Part shown: positions 42,012 through 49,074 of the stretch, in pieces
Layout of the letters: every line of letters begins with the position of its first letter
How positions within the stretch are numbered: the stretch's first letter is position 1
Assembly (NCBI RefSeq): GCF_014930365.1
Contig: NZ_JABXWI010000010.1
Location: 186,001-250,000, forward strand
Reading direction: 5' to 3'
DNA length: 64,000 nucleotides
DNA from: Streptomyces caniscabiei
GTDB taxonomy: Bacteria; Actinomycetota; Actinomycetes; Streptomycetales; Streptomycetaceae
Position numbers and translations under genes: made by a program
Notes under the pieces: generated by a model
The model's input: only the letters and a program-made list of their open reading frames with translations
Databases searched by the model: none
Told to the model about the DNA's origin: nothing

Positions 42012-43616
42012 ATGCCCATCGACCCGCCCGGCATCCCCACCCGCGCCATCATCTACTGCCGCATCAGCCGAGACCGCGAAGGCGCCGGCCTCGGCGTCGA
42101 CCGCCAACGAGAAGACTGCGAAGCCCTCGCCAAACAGCTCGGCATCGAAGTCGTCGCCATCCACACAGACAACGATCTCAGCGCCTACAGCGGCAAGCCG
42201 CGCCCCGGCTACCTGCAACTCCTTGACGACCTCCGTGCGGGTCGCGCAGACACCGTCCTGGCCTGGCACACCGACCGCCTCCACCGCTCGCCCGCGGAGC
42301 TGGAGGAGTACATCGACGTGTGCGAGCCGCGGCGTGTGCAGACCCGCACCGTGAAGGCCGGGCATCTCGACCTCACCACCGCCACCGGCCGGATGATCGC
42401 CCGGCAACTCGGTGTGCAGGCCCGCTACGAGGTCGAGCGGATGATCGAGCGGCAGAAACGCAAGCGGGACGAGATGGCCGAGCACGGCAAGTTCTTCGGC
42501 GGCCGCCGACCCTTCGGGTTCGAATCCGACGGCGTCACTCCCCGCGCGCTCATCTGCCTCGGCTGCGCCCGCGACGCCCCGGACGACTTCACCATCGTCA
42601 TCACCTGCCAGGAGTGCGGTACGGCAGGCGGCATCCAGGGATGGGCCTGCACCCGCTGCAAGGCATCGAACGGCCGGCACGTGTGGGCGGAGTGCAAGCG
42701 CTGCTCTACGCCGGCCAGCATGGTCGACGGCAGCGAGTTCCATCGCATCCGCGAGGCAGCGGAATCCGTCCTTGCCGGGGCGTCGCTCCGGTCGATCGCC
42801 GCCGAGTGGAACGCCATGGAGCCGCCCGTCCTGACGAGCACAGGCGGGGGCTGGGAGGGCCCGGAGGTCGGCGGGATGCTCCGGCGCCCCCGTAACGCTG
42901 GAATCCTCGTACACCGGCGCCAGGAGGCCGGGCCGGGCAACTGGCCCGCCCCGCTCGACGAGGCGACCTGGCGGAGCTTGGTGGCGCTTCTCGATGATCC
43001 GTCGAGGCGGACGACGCCCGGCAACGAGCGGAAGTACCTCGGGTCGGGCCTCTATGTGTGTGGGGTGTGTTCGTCCACGATGCGGTGCGGCACCAGCAAC
43101 CGGCGGGCCGACAAGAAGTACTTCGCCGCCTACAACTGCCGGGTGAGCAAGCACGTGGTGCGGAAGGCTGAGCCTCTCGACCAGTATGTGGTGTACCTGC
43201 TCATGGAGCGGGTCTCGCGGCCGGACGCGGCTGATCTGCTGGCGGCCCGCGAGGATCCGGTTGACGTGCGGGGTGTGCAGAGCGACCTGCGTGAGGCCCG
43301 GCTGATGCTCGACCAGTTGGCGCAGGAGCTGGGTGCGGGGCAGATGGGTCTTCAGGAGTGGCGGGTGGCGTCGGCGGCTGCCCGTGCCAGGAAGGAACGC
43401 GCGGAGGAGAGCCTGTCGCGTGCGGTCGAGGCCAACCCTGTGGCCGGGCTGGTGGGCGCCGAGGATCCGTATGCCGTGTGGGAGACGTTGAGCCTGTCTC
43501 GCAAGCGGGCGGCGATCGACTTTGCGATGACGGTCACGGTGCACCCGGCCCGGCGGGGCCGACTTCCCGGTGGGGTGTACTTCGACACGGAGTCGATCCA
43601 GATCGACTGGAAGTGA
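42012..43616 (+). CDS. int: Large serine integrase with extra Cys-rich insertion
   Basis: 534 residues. Resolvase domain with IIYCRISRDREG, catalytic Ser19, and the DRLHRSPAELEEYID segment (about 88-101). The recombinase domain (GGRRPFGFESDG then SEFHRIREAAESVLAGASLR) is interrupted at about 177-235 by a segment with four CxxC pairs (182/185, 199/202, 213/216, 228/231), which is not usual there. The normal zinc ribbon follows (CGVC at 350-353, Cys376) and a coiled coil (about 420-470). It drives attP x attB integration; excision needs a directionality factor not identified here. Confidence 0.92.
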   Translation: MPIDPPGIPTRAIIYCRISRDREGAGLGVDRQREDCEALAKQLGIEVVAIHTDNDLSAYSGKPRPGYLQLLDDLRAGRADTVLAWHTDRLHRSPAELEEYIDVCEPRRVQTRTVKAGHLDLTTATGRMIARQLGVQARYEVERMIERQKRKRDEMAEHGKFFGGRRPFGFESDGVTPRALICLGCARDAPDDFTIVITCQECGTAGGIQGWACTRCKASNGRHVWAECKRCSTPASMVDGSEFHRIREAAESVLAGASLRSIAAEWNAMEPPVLTSTGGGWEGPEVGGMLRRPRNAGILVHRRQEAGPGNWPAPLDEATWRSLVALLDDPSRRTTPGNERKYLGSGLYVCGVCSSTMRCGTSNRRADKKYFAAYNCRVSKHVVRKAEPLDQYVVYLLMERVSRPDAADLLAAREDPVDVRGVQSDLREARLMLDQLAQELGAGQMGLQEWRVASAAARARKERAEESLSRAVEANPVAGLVGAEDPYAVWETLSLSRKRAAIDFAMTVTVHPARRGRLPGGVYFDTESIQIDWK

Positions 43617-43648
43617 CAGCACCCCCAGCCCGTCGGCTGGGGGTGCTG
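43617..43648 (+). terminator. Strong terminator after the integrase
   Basis: CAGCACCCCCAGCC (43617-43630), CGTC loop, GGCTGGGGGTGCTG (43635-43648): perfect 14-bp stem beginning right after the integrase stop. Confidence 0.85.
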
Positions 43649-43788
43649 GGGCCGGGCCGCCGACGCCTGGGGGGCAATCAGCGGCCGGCCGTCTGGTGGG
43701 GGCGCATTCACACCCTTGGTTTCCTCTTTACCGTGAACAAGCATCGTGACCATCGTTCACCGGTTCGGGTGACACATCTCCTCATGGC

Positions 43789-43803
43789 GTGCACGTCTTG
43801 CAC
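43789..43803. promoter_or_regulatory. Inverted repeat upstream of the XRE gene
   Basis: GTGCA (43789-43793) and TGCAC (43799-43803) flank CGTCT, about 55 nt before the small XRE gene. The surrounding 240-nt gap (43617-43858) is AT-richer than the rest and probably holds the XRE promoter. No other gene was seen there. Confidence 0.35.
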
Positions 43804-43867
43804 ATGATCCACAAATGTACGTTCGACGATACAGACACCCGATGTTGATCACGCCAGCGTGGGCAGG

Positions 43868-44101
43868 ATGCCATCCGCCCCACCGCCCGACCGGGTCCTC
43901 GAACGACGCCGGGCCATCGGCGACCACATCCGCGCCGCCCGCCTTGCCTCTGGCCTCACCCAGGAGAAGCTTGCCGACCTATCCGGCATGGACCGGCAGT
44001 CCATCAACCGCATCGAGCAGGGGCACCAGGCGGCCATCATCGACAACCTGATCCGTATCTCCGACGCTCTCGGCGTGCCGCTGGCGGATCTGGTGCGGTG
44101 A
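43868..44101 (+). CDS. Small XRE-family HTH regulator
   Basis: 77 residues from ATG 43868 (GTG 43859 also possible). A single lambda-repressor-like HTH: LASGLTQEKLADLSGMDRQS followed by INRIEQGHQ, ending ALGVPLADLVR. The size fits a Cro-like or excision/lysogeny switch protein. It is next to the integrase, with a hairpin overlapping its stop codon. Confidence 0.85.
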   Translation: MPSAPPPDRVLERRRAIGDHIRAARLASGLTQEKLADLSGMDRQSINRIEQGHQAAIIDNLIRISDALGVPLADLVR

Positions 44102-44139
44102 CCCGCAGTCGGCTCGGGGGTGGCCGGACTGCGGGTCAC
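44098..44139. terminator. Bidirectional terminator, hairpin 1
   Basis: GTGACCCGCAGTC (44098-44110) pairs perfectly with GACTGCGGGTCAC (44127-44139); 13 bp, starting in the XRE stop codon. Confidence 0.75.
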
Positions 44140-44140
44140 C

Positions 44141-44166
44141 TGTCGCCCCCACGGCACGGGGCGACA
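44141..44166. terminator. Bidirectional terminator, hairpin 2
   Basis: TGTCGCCCC (44141-44149) pairs with GGGGCGACA (44158-44166). It is the second stem in the gap between the convergent XRE gene and the gene ending at 44217. Confidence 0.65.
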
Positions 44167-44216
44167 CCTGCGGGCGGGCCGATGTCCGTGGCGCCCACCG
44201 GCAGGGGCTCAGGGGG

Positions 44217-44414
44217 CTACTCCCGCCACGTGACGCCCGCGGTGGCCGTCACCGTCTGGCGGCCGGTGTAGTAGTCGACGTGCTCGGCGTCGGCGTGAGG
44301 CTGCCGGGTGCAGAACGCGTTCCCAGCGGGGTGTTCCCGCCAGCAGTAGCCTGCTGCCCTGCCTGCTGACCGTGCCGCCTGGCTCGCGCGTTCCGCCGGA
44401 CCTCGGGCGGTCAT
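44217..44414 (-). CDS. Small hypothetical phage protein
   Basis: 65 residues from ATG 44414, overlapping the stop of the gene before it (ATGA coupling). MTARGPAERASQAARSAGRA is basic and helical, then a CWREHPAGNAFCTRQPH segment with two Cys and two His that could bind a metal. Function unknown. Confidence 0.55.
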   Translation of the reverse strand: MTARGPAERASQAARSAGRAAGYCWREHPAGNAFCTRQPHADAEHVDYYTGRQTVTATAGVTWRE

Positions 44415-44917
44415 GCGGTCACCTCCGCCTGCTCGACTGCCAGCGCGGCCCGCCCGTCCCGTATCAGCCGCTGCACAGCCTCCGGCCGGCACAGGTCGCC
44501 CTCGCGCCGAGGCCGGACGATCCAGTACGTGCCGGGCGGCTGGACGCGCTGGATCCGGGGCACGCCGAGGTGTACGCCGTCGCCGAGACAGGGCGTGTCC
44601 TCGCCGCCGTCCCATACGACGCCTGCGTGCCACTGGATGAGCGCGTAGTACGGGCGTCCGATGGCGAGGCTGTCGTGGATGACGGGCCCGTCGAGGCGGA
44701 ACTCCAGCTCGGCGGTGATGGCCTTCATGTCTGTGGTGCCGACGGCGGCGGTGACGAGGCTGCCGGGGAGGCGTACGGCGGAGTAGCGGCGGCCGAGGGG
44801 GAGGAGGGCGACGCCGTGTTTGGTCCACTCGTTGTGGGCGGTTTCGGGGTGGTCATGGGCGCGGGCGAGCCACGTGGTGATGTAGCGGTCGAGCACGTCC
44901 TTATCCATCGCTGACAT
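44411..44917 (-). CDS. Hypothetical protein paired with XRE-type regulator genes
   Basis: 168 residues from the second Met (44917). MSAMDKDVLDRYITTWLARA leads into a beta-rich region: KHGVALLPLGRRYSAVRLP, GPVIHDSLAIGRPYYALIQW, GDGVHLGVPRIQRVQPPGTY. The pattern, with a late GTYWIVRPRREGDLCRP, vaguely recalls catalytically dead Prim-Pol domains. Proteins like this are common near HTH regulators in Streptomyces. Function not known. Between it and the regulator at 45004 there is an 83-nt gap with a GACCGGAATCCGGTC palindrome. Confidence 0.6.
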   Translation of the reverse strand: MSAMDKDVLDRYITTWLARAHDHPETAHNEWTKHGVALLPLGRRYSAVRLPGSLVTAAVGTTDMKAITAELEFRLDGPVIHDSLAIGRPYYALIQWHAGVVWDGGEDTPCLGDGVHLGVPRIQRVQPPGTYWIVRPRREGDLCRPEAVQRLIRDGRAALAVEQAEVTA

Positions 44918-45003
44918 CACGCTCCACGGTCCCGGTGATCTGTCTCACACGAGGACCGTAAGGCGGGCCCCACCCGACCGCCGACCGGAATCCGGTCGCA
45001 CCC

Positions 45004-46254
45004 TCAAGCCGCCAGCAGCCCCATCTCCACCGCCAAGTCCGAAGCCCGTCGCCGCCGTTCGGCCTGCGTCGACTCCACCTCTTCGAGGATGATGGCGCGG
45101 GCGTAGCCGTTGTAGCGGATCGTGTCCGGGGCCGCCCGGTGCGCCTTCTCCAGCGTCGCAATCGCGACGTCGGGCTGCCCGTCCAGCTGGTAGCCGCGCG
45201 CCTCCTCGATGCGGTGGCGGGCCCGGCGCGGCCGGGACGGGATCGTGGCCTCGTCCGCGCGGGCCGCCTGCCGTACAGACTCCCCGCCCTGGTGGAGTTC
45301 CACCGCCACGGTCACGGCGTGAGCGCCCATGATGGCCCGCGAGAAGCTCGTGATCGGGTGGTAGTAGTCCGCAGGCAGGCGGGCCGCCATGGCCCTGGCC
45401 TTGTCCCAATGTCCCCACGCCACGCCCGTATCGCGGCGCCGAGCCGCGGTGTACCCGAGCTCGAACTGCAGCGCGCCGGCGATCGCCAGCACGTCATCGT
45501 CGGCTTCGGGCAGGAGCGGCTCCAGGAAGCGGAGCGCTTCCAGGTTGATGGCGTCGGCGGCGTCGAAGTGGTGGCGGCCGGAGTCGCGGTGCGCCTGTGC
45601 CAGCAGCCAGGCGGCTACGCCGATGGCGTGCGGGTCCGCGGAGTCCTGGGCTGCGACCATGCCGCGCTCAGCGACGCGCCACAGCAGTGCACTGTCGGGC
45701 TGGTAGGCGATGAAGAACTGGCTCAGGCTGTACGTCTGCGCGAGGAGGGCCTGAGCGCGCCGGCGTTCGTTGCTGGTGTCGGCGTGCCGGACGAGGGCTT
45801 GGGCGTCACGGACGAGGTCGGGCAGCAGCTTCCCGATGGCTTCGCGGTGGTTTTTCGCCGCGTGCCGGGCCTTCCATGCGGCGTGCAGTCGGGCCTCAAG
45901 GTGGGCGACGGGTGGTGGTTCGACGCTGGAGGACAGTTGGAACGAGTCGATCGCGGCTTTCACCTCTGCGAGGCGGGGGTGGCCGGGGCCGATGAATAGA
46001 TCAACGTGCATGTCGGGGTGGCCTGTCAGGTCGGCGAGGTCACGGACCCGTAGGGCCTCGGCGATCAGCATCACCCGTTCGAGGTCGGGGGCTTTCTGCT
46101 GCCCGTTCTCGATTTTGCGGAGGGTGTGGGGTGAGACGCCGATGAGGTCGGCGAGTTGCGCTTGGGTCATTCCCCGGCGCTCGCGGAGGATCTGCACCCG
46201 TTGGCCGAAGCGCAGCGGGTCAGCGTACGGGTCGGGGGTAGCATCGGTAGGCAC
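45004..46254 (-). CDS. XRE-family regulator with TPR-like C-terminal solenoid
   Basis: 416 residues from GTG 46254. N-terminal HTH (RVQILRERRGMTQAQLADLI, GVSPHTLRKIENGQQKAPDL; about 18-60) followed by a helical repeat region to the end (RRAQALLAQTYSLSQFFIAY; DVAIATLEKAHRAAPDTIRY). This matches the large streptomycete class of HTH-TPR regulators that may bind peptides or partner proteins. In the prophage it is the best candidate for the lysogeny regulator, being divergent from a short leaderless gene. Confidence 0.82.
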   Translation of the reverse strand: MPTDATPDPYADPLRFGQRVQILRERRGMTQAQLADLIGVSPHTLRKIENGQQKAPDLERVMLIAEALRVRDLADLTGHPDMHVDLFIGPGHPRLAEVKAAIDSFQLSSSVEPPPVAHLEARLHAAWKARHAAKNHREAIGKLLPDLVRDAQALVRHADTSNERRRAQALLAQTYSLSQFFIAYQPDSALLWRVAERGMVAAQDSADPHAIGVAAWLLAQAHRDSGRHHFDAADAINLEALRFLEPLLPEADDDVLAIAGALQFELGYTAARRRDTGVAWGHWDKARAMAARLPADYYHPITSFSRAIMGAHAVTVAVELHQGGESVRQAARADEATIPSRPRRARHRIEEARGYQLDGQPDVAIATLEKAHRAAPDTIRYNGYARAIILEEVESTQAERRRRASDLAVEMGLLAA

Positions 46255-46348
46255 GGTCTCGCCCCTCTCTGAACAGCTTCGTCACTGTCAGGGTATGGGG
46301 CGGGGCCTTTTTCGTGGGCGGCCATGCGTGTTTCGCGGGCTCGCTCGA

Positions 46349-46354
46349 TAGGCT
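46349..46354 (+). promoter_or_regulatory. -10 box TAGGCT, leaderless start
   Basis: TAGGCT ends 6 nt before ATG 46361, so transcription should start at the ATG itself. The -35 region is weak, so an activator may be required. Confidence 0.5.
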
Positions 46355-46360
46355 GACAGC

Positions 46361-46540
46361 ATGTCCCCCAACCCTTCCGCCTCTGGTGGCGTGCGCTCTG
46401 CTGCGGCCGTGAACGCCGAGATTCGGGCGTTGTGGCGGGACCCTGCTGTGCGGCTGACGGATGAGCAGCGGCGGGAGTATGAGCGGCTGTGCGTGGAGTG
46501 GGCGGACGCGCGACGGGCCGAGGTCGTGGAGGCGGCGTAG
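46361..46540 (+). CDS. Small hypothetical phage protein (59 aa)
   Basis: MSPNPSASGGVRSAAAVNAE then a helical, Trp/Arg/Glu-rich part (IRALWRDPAVRLTDEQRREY, ERLCVEWADARRAEVVEAA). No Shine-Dalgarno sequence, a -10 box at the leaderless position and a strong terminator 6 nt after the stop make it a self-contained unit. Function unknown; divergent from the HTH-TPR regulator. Confidence 0.65.
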   Translation: MSPNPSASGGVRSAAAVNAEIRALWRDPAVRLTDEQRREYERLCVEWADARRAEVVEAA

Positions 46541-46545
46541 ATGCG

Positions 46546-46575
46546 CCGAAGCCCCGCGTGGTGGCGGGGCTTCGG
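46546..46575 (+). terminator. Terminator after the 59-aa gene
   Basis: CCGAAGCCCCGC (46546-46557) pairs perfectly with GCGGGGCTTCGG (46564-46575), then TTTCC. Confidence 0.8.
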
Positions 46576-46730
46576 TTTCCTGCGGGCGGGGCGGCAGGGT
46601 CCGCGTTCAGGCCGTAGTGCGGCAGCCTCGCCGGATCTCGCCCCGTAGGGTCGGACCGGCTCCCATCCCTGGACGCCCCTGCTATTTATGTGGGAGTCCT
46701 TCGGCGCGAGCGCCTGCGTAGAGTGTAGCG

Positions 46731-46767
46731 GTGGTGCCCCGGCTGCTTTCCTCAGCCGGGGCACCAC
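46731..46767 (-). terminator. Terminator of the 204-aa gene
   Basis: GTGGTGCCCCGGCTG (46731-46745) and CAGCCGGGGCACCAC (46753-46767) form a perfect 15-bp stem with a 7-nt loop, 14 nt after the stop on the minus strand. The rest of 46576-46730 shows no gene. Confidence 0.85.
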
Positions 46768-46781
46768 CACGTTCGGTCCGG

Positions 46782-47396
46782 TCAACGGGTGAAGTAACCC
46801 TCGACCCAGCCGCGCAGTTCCTTGACCGCGTCGCGCTTCTGGGCGATCGCCTCGGTGCTGTAGTCGTTGCCCCGGCTGATGATCCAGCCGGAGAAGTCGG
46901 CGCCCTCGCGCTTGTAGTGCCGGGTGGCCTCGGCGATCTGAACGACCTCGTAGGGCACCTCCTCCGCGAAGGAGCGGAGGATGTTGTCCAGAGCGGTCTT
47001 CGGGTCGATGGCCGGGTCGGAGCACCACACGGCGGTGACGAAGTTGCCCTCGTCGACGTACTGCACGTTCTCGGCGTTGAACGGGCGGCGGGTCGCCTTC
47101 GCGATCCGGTGGACGTCGCGCTCGTGCCAGTTGGCCCGGCGCAGGCAGGCGGTGCGGCCCAGCCTGCGGGACTTGCCACCCACGAAGACGTCTTCGGCGA
47201 ACGGGTTGTGGCCCGTGATCTCGACGGTGACCGTCTTGTCGGTGACCTTGGTGACCGTGCCGGAGAGGTGCAAGATGTCGCCGCTGCCGCCGAAGCCGTT
47301 GTCCCGCCGGGAGAAGCTGAGGGCGTCACCCTCGTGGACGTCCTGGAAGGCGACGGGCAGCTTGGCCGATTCCTGGTTCTCGGTCATCACGCTCAC
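46782..47396 (-). CDS. Uncharacterised phage protein under the palindromic operators
   Basis: 204 residues from GTG 47396 (AGGGAG 6 nt upstream; ATG 47387 is the alternative). The N-terminal 75 residues look like a small beta barrel (FQDVHEGDALSFSRRDNGFG; SGTVTKVTDKTVTVEITGHN), followed by a mixed alpha/beta part (AIDPKTALDNILRSFAEEVP; KREGADFSGWIISRGNDYST). No known family recognised. It has its own promoter and terminator, and is divergent from the ribbon-helix-helix gene with shared operators, so its expression in the lysogen is likely controlled. Confidence 0.7.
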   Translation of the reverse strand: MSVMTENQESAKLPVAFQDVHEGDALSFSRRDNGFGGSGDILHLSGTVTKVTDKTVTVEITGHNPFAEDVFVGGKSRRLGRTACLRRANWHERDVHRIAKATRRPFNAENVQYVDEGNFVTAVWCSDPAIDPKTALDNILRSFAEEVPYEVVQIAEATRHYKREGADFSGWIISRGNDYSTEAIAQKRDAVKELRGWVEGYFTR

Positions 47397-47420
47397 TTGA
47401 TCTCCCTGTTCGGCGCTTGT

Positions 47421-47436
47421 TTCTGTACCTACAGAA
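47421..47436. promoter_or_regulatory. Palindromic operator O1
   Basis: TTCTGTACCTACAGAA, a perfect 7-bp palindrome around CC. It overlaps the likely minus-strand -10 box (CATTCT, 47438-47433). Confidence 0.75.
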
Positions 47437-47483
47437 TGACGGCACGCGGACCCCTTGTCAAGCGAGTCGCGCAGATGGATGCT
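47433..47483. promoter_or_regulatory. Back-to-back divergent promoters
   Basis: Minus: TTGACA (47461-47456), 17 nt, CATTCT (47438-47433). Plus: TTGTCA (47455-47460), 17 nt, GATGCT (47478-47483). The two -35 boxes overlap almost completely. Confidence 0.5.
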
Positions 47484-47487
47484 AGTT

Positions 47488-47501
47488 TCTGTACCTACAG
47501 A
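47488..47501. promoter_or_regulatory. Palindromic operator O2
   Basis: TCTGTACCTACAGA, identical to the core of O1 and 66 bp from it. It covers the expected start point of the plus-strand promoter, 14 nt before the ribbon-helix-helix gene. Confidence 0.75.
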
Positions 47502-47515
47502 CCCGAGGGGGAATC

Positions 47516-47704
47516 ATGGCAAGGCCAGCCACCGGAAAGACAAAGCTGCGGAACATCCGCGTGCCCGACGAGCTCTGGGCCGCAGCCATGGAAGAGGCGA
47601 AGGCGGAAGGGCGCACGCTCACCGACGTCATCGTCAGCGACCTGCACCGTTACGTGAACCGACGCCGCCGCGAACGGGGCGCGCTCGACGAGCCCGCAGA
47701 CTGA
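47516..47704 (+). CDS. Ribbon-helix-helix regulator
   Basis: 62 residues; GAGGGGG precedes ATG. KLRNIRVPDELWAAAMEEAK fits the beta-strand and first helix, GRTLTDVIVSDLHRYV the second. Arc/CopG-type dimers bind short palindromes, and two identical ones flank its promoter, so autoregulation and control of the divergent 204-aa gene is the natural reading. Not obviously a toxin-antitoxin pair, because the partner does not resemble a known toxin. Confidence 0.75.
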   Translation: MARPATGKTKLRNIRVPDELWAAAMEEAKAEGRTLTDVIVSDLHRYVNRRRRERGALDEPAD

Positions 47705-47711
47705 CCCGCGC

Positions 47712-48347
47712 CTACGCGTACACCCTGCGGTGCGGATCCAACGCACCCTCCGCCTGCGGACCAGACGGCTCCTCAGGCTCCGGCGCCCCGTCCTTCCGAC
47801 AGACGAGCGCATCCGCATCCCACGACGGCGCCTGCAAGGAGTACCCCTCCGGACACGACTGCCCATCCACGCCGTCGGCACCATCCGCGCCCGGCTCACC
47901 CCGCTCACCCTGAGGCCCAGCCGGACCCGGCTCACCCTGGGGACCTGGTGGACCAGCAGGACCAGCCGGACCCGAAGCGCCGACAGGACCGGGCTCCCCA
48001 GCCGATCCGTCAGTCCCATCGACGCCGTCTCTACCGGTCTTCCCGGGACTCCCCGACGGGCCCGGATCACCCGGCTCACCATCAACCCCCGGCACGCCCT
48101 GAGGACCAGGCGGACCCGTCGCCCCCACACCAGGCTCGCCAGGCTCCCCCCGCAACCCAGGCGGACCAGCCACCGGCGTACCGCCCAACTCCTGCACCTG
48201 CCGCGCCAGAGCATCCCGATCCTGCGCCAAGCCCTGCACCCACAACGCAACCAGCACAAACCCCGCCAACACCAACACCGCGAACACCGCGAACTTCGCG
48301 TCCTCCCGCCGATGCCGCTGCACCTGACTCGCATGCCCCGCCGTCAT
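47712..48347 (-). CDS. Collagen-like membrane protein
   Basis: 211 residues. N-terminal membrane helix AKFAVFAVLVLAGFVLVALW (about 18-37), short coiled coil, then about 35 Gly-X-Y triplets (GPPGLRGEPGEPGVGATGPP ... GERGEPGADGADGVDG), and a C-terminal two-Cys segment (SCPEGYSLQ ... ALVCRKDG). A cell-surface or tail-associated trimer is likely. Collagen-like repeats are common in phage tail fibres, but the membrane anchor and location outside the tail cluster suggest a host-surface protein made by the lysogen. Overlaps the gene before it by 4 nt. Confidence 0.8.
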   Translation of the reverse strand: MTAGHASQVQRHRREDAKFAVFAVLVLAGFVLVALWVQGLAQDRDALARQVQELGGTPVAGPPGLRGEPGEPGVGATGPPGPQGVPGVDGEPGDPGPSGSPGKTGRDGVDGTDGSAGEPGPVGASGPAGPAGPPGPQGEPGPAGPQGERGEPGADGADGVDGQSCPEGYSLQAPSWDADALVCRKDGAPEPEEPSGPQAEGALDPHRRVYA

Positions 48348-48691
48348 GACCCGGCCCCCTGGCTGGTGAGATACAGCGTCAGCAGCAGCATCAGCACCGG
48401 AGCGATCAGCGCCGAAAAGATCAGCCTGCGGTCAGAGGCCCGCCGGTCAGCGGCCTTCTGCTCCGCCTCCTGCTTCTCCCGCGCCTCCCTGTCCCGCGCG
48501 TCCTCAATCGCCCTGATCCGCTCCGTCATCAGCCGCTCGCGTTCGGCGGCGGCTTCCTTCTCGTACTGGTAGCGCTCGATGGAGACCTTGCTGTCGAGCC
48601 GCCCGGCGACGTCACGGAAGTCGTCCTTGAGGTCCTGGTGCACGGCCTCAAGACGCCGTACGACCTCGCCGAGGGTCGGCTCGTCTGGCAT
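48344..48691 (-). CDS. Coiled-coil membrane protein
   Basis: 115 residues. MPDEPTLGEVVRRLEAVHQD begins a helix with charged coiled coil (about 20-85), then a C-terminal membrane helix LIFSALIAPVLMLLLTLYLT (about 90-109). The plan fits small phage proteins of the lysis or entry-exclusion type, but a holin is more likely encoded at 50921. Translationally coupled with the collagen-like gene. Confidence 0.65.
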   Translation of the reverse strand: MPDEPTLGEVVRRLEAVHQDLKDDFRDVAGRLDSKVSIERYQYEKEAAAERERLMTERIRAIEDARDREAREKQEAEQKAADRRASDRRLIFSALIAPVLMLLLTLYLTSQGAGS

Positions 48692-48770
48692 CCGCCCCTC
48701 CGATCACCGTGCCCCGCCAACGGGCAGTCTGGCATCCGAGACCGCGCGGCCGTTCCGTCCCGGATGCCGT

Positions 48771-48790
48771 TTGACACCTGACTGCATAAT
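48771..48790 (+). promoter_or_regulatory. Possible promoter of the HTH-whiB pair
   Basis: TTGACA at 48771-48776 and CATAAT at 48785-48790, too close (8 nt) to be one promoter. One of them is probably used with a weaker partner. The 137-nt region 48692-48828 holds no gene. Confidence 0.3.
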
Positions 48791-48828
48791 GAATTTCAGC
48801 CGACCGGCCAACTGAATGGACATCCGCC

Positions 48829-49074
48829 ATGCAGCAAACCGCACGCCGCCCCGGACGCCCCCGCAGCCCGGAAGTCATCGCCCGCGACGAACGCATCTAC
48901 CAGCTCATCGCTGACGGCACCGCATCCCGCAGCGCACTCGCCACCGCCACCGGCCTCGACCGGCCCACCATCGCCCTGTCCGTGCAGCGACTGAAGAAGG
49001 CCGGACGTATCCGGCAGTGCCTCGACCGTGGGGCGATCGTCTGGTCCGTCGCCGACAACACCCCCTGCCCGTGA
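48829..49074 (+). CDS. Winged-helix/MarR-like small DNA-binding protein
   Basis: 81 residues. Basic start (TARRPGRPRSPEVIARDERI), then an HTH with TASRSALATATGLDRPTIAL and a wing-like end (LKKAGRIRQCLDRGAIVWSV). Overlaps the whiB-like start (GTGA), so the two regulators are made together. Target unknown. Confidence 0.7.
   Translation: MQQTARRPGRPRSPEVIARDERIYQLIADGTASRSALATATGLDRPTIALSVQRLKKAGRIRQCLDRGAIVWSVADNTPCP

Noticed and set aside
46461..46721. Plus-strand ORF over the 59-aa gene end
   Set aside because: Crosses the terminator at 46546 and is out of frame with the small gene.
47516..47704. Toxin-antitoxin pair reading of the RHH gene and the 204-aa gene
   Set aside because: The genes are divergent rather than in one operon and the 204-aa protein matches no toxin pattern.
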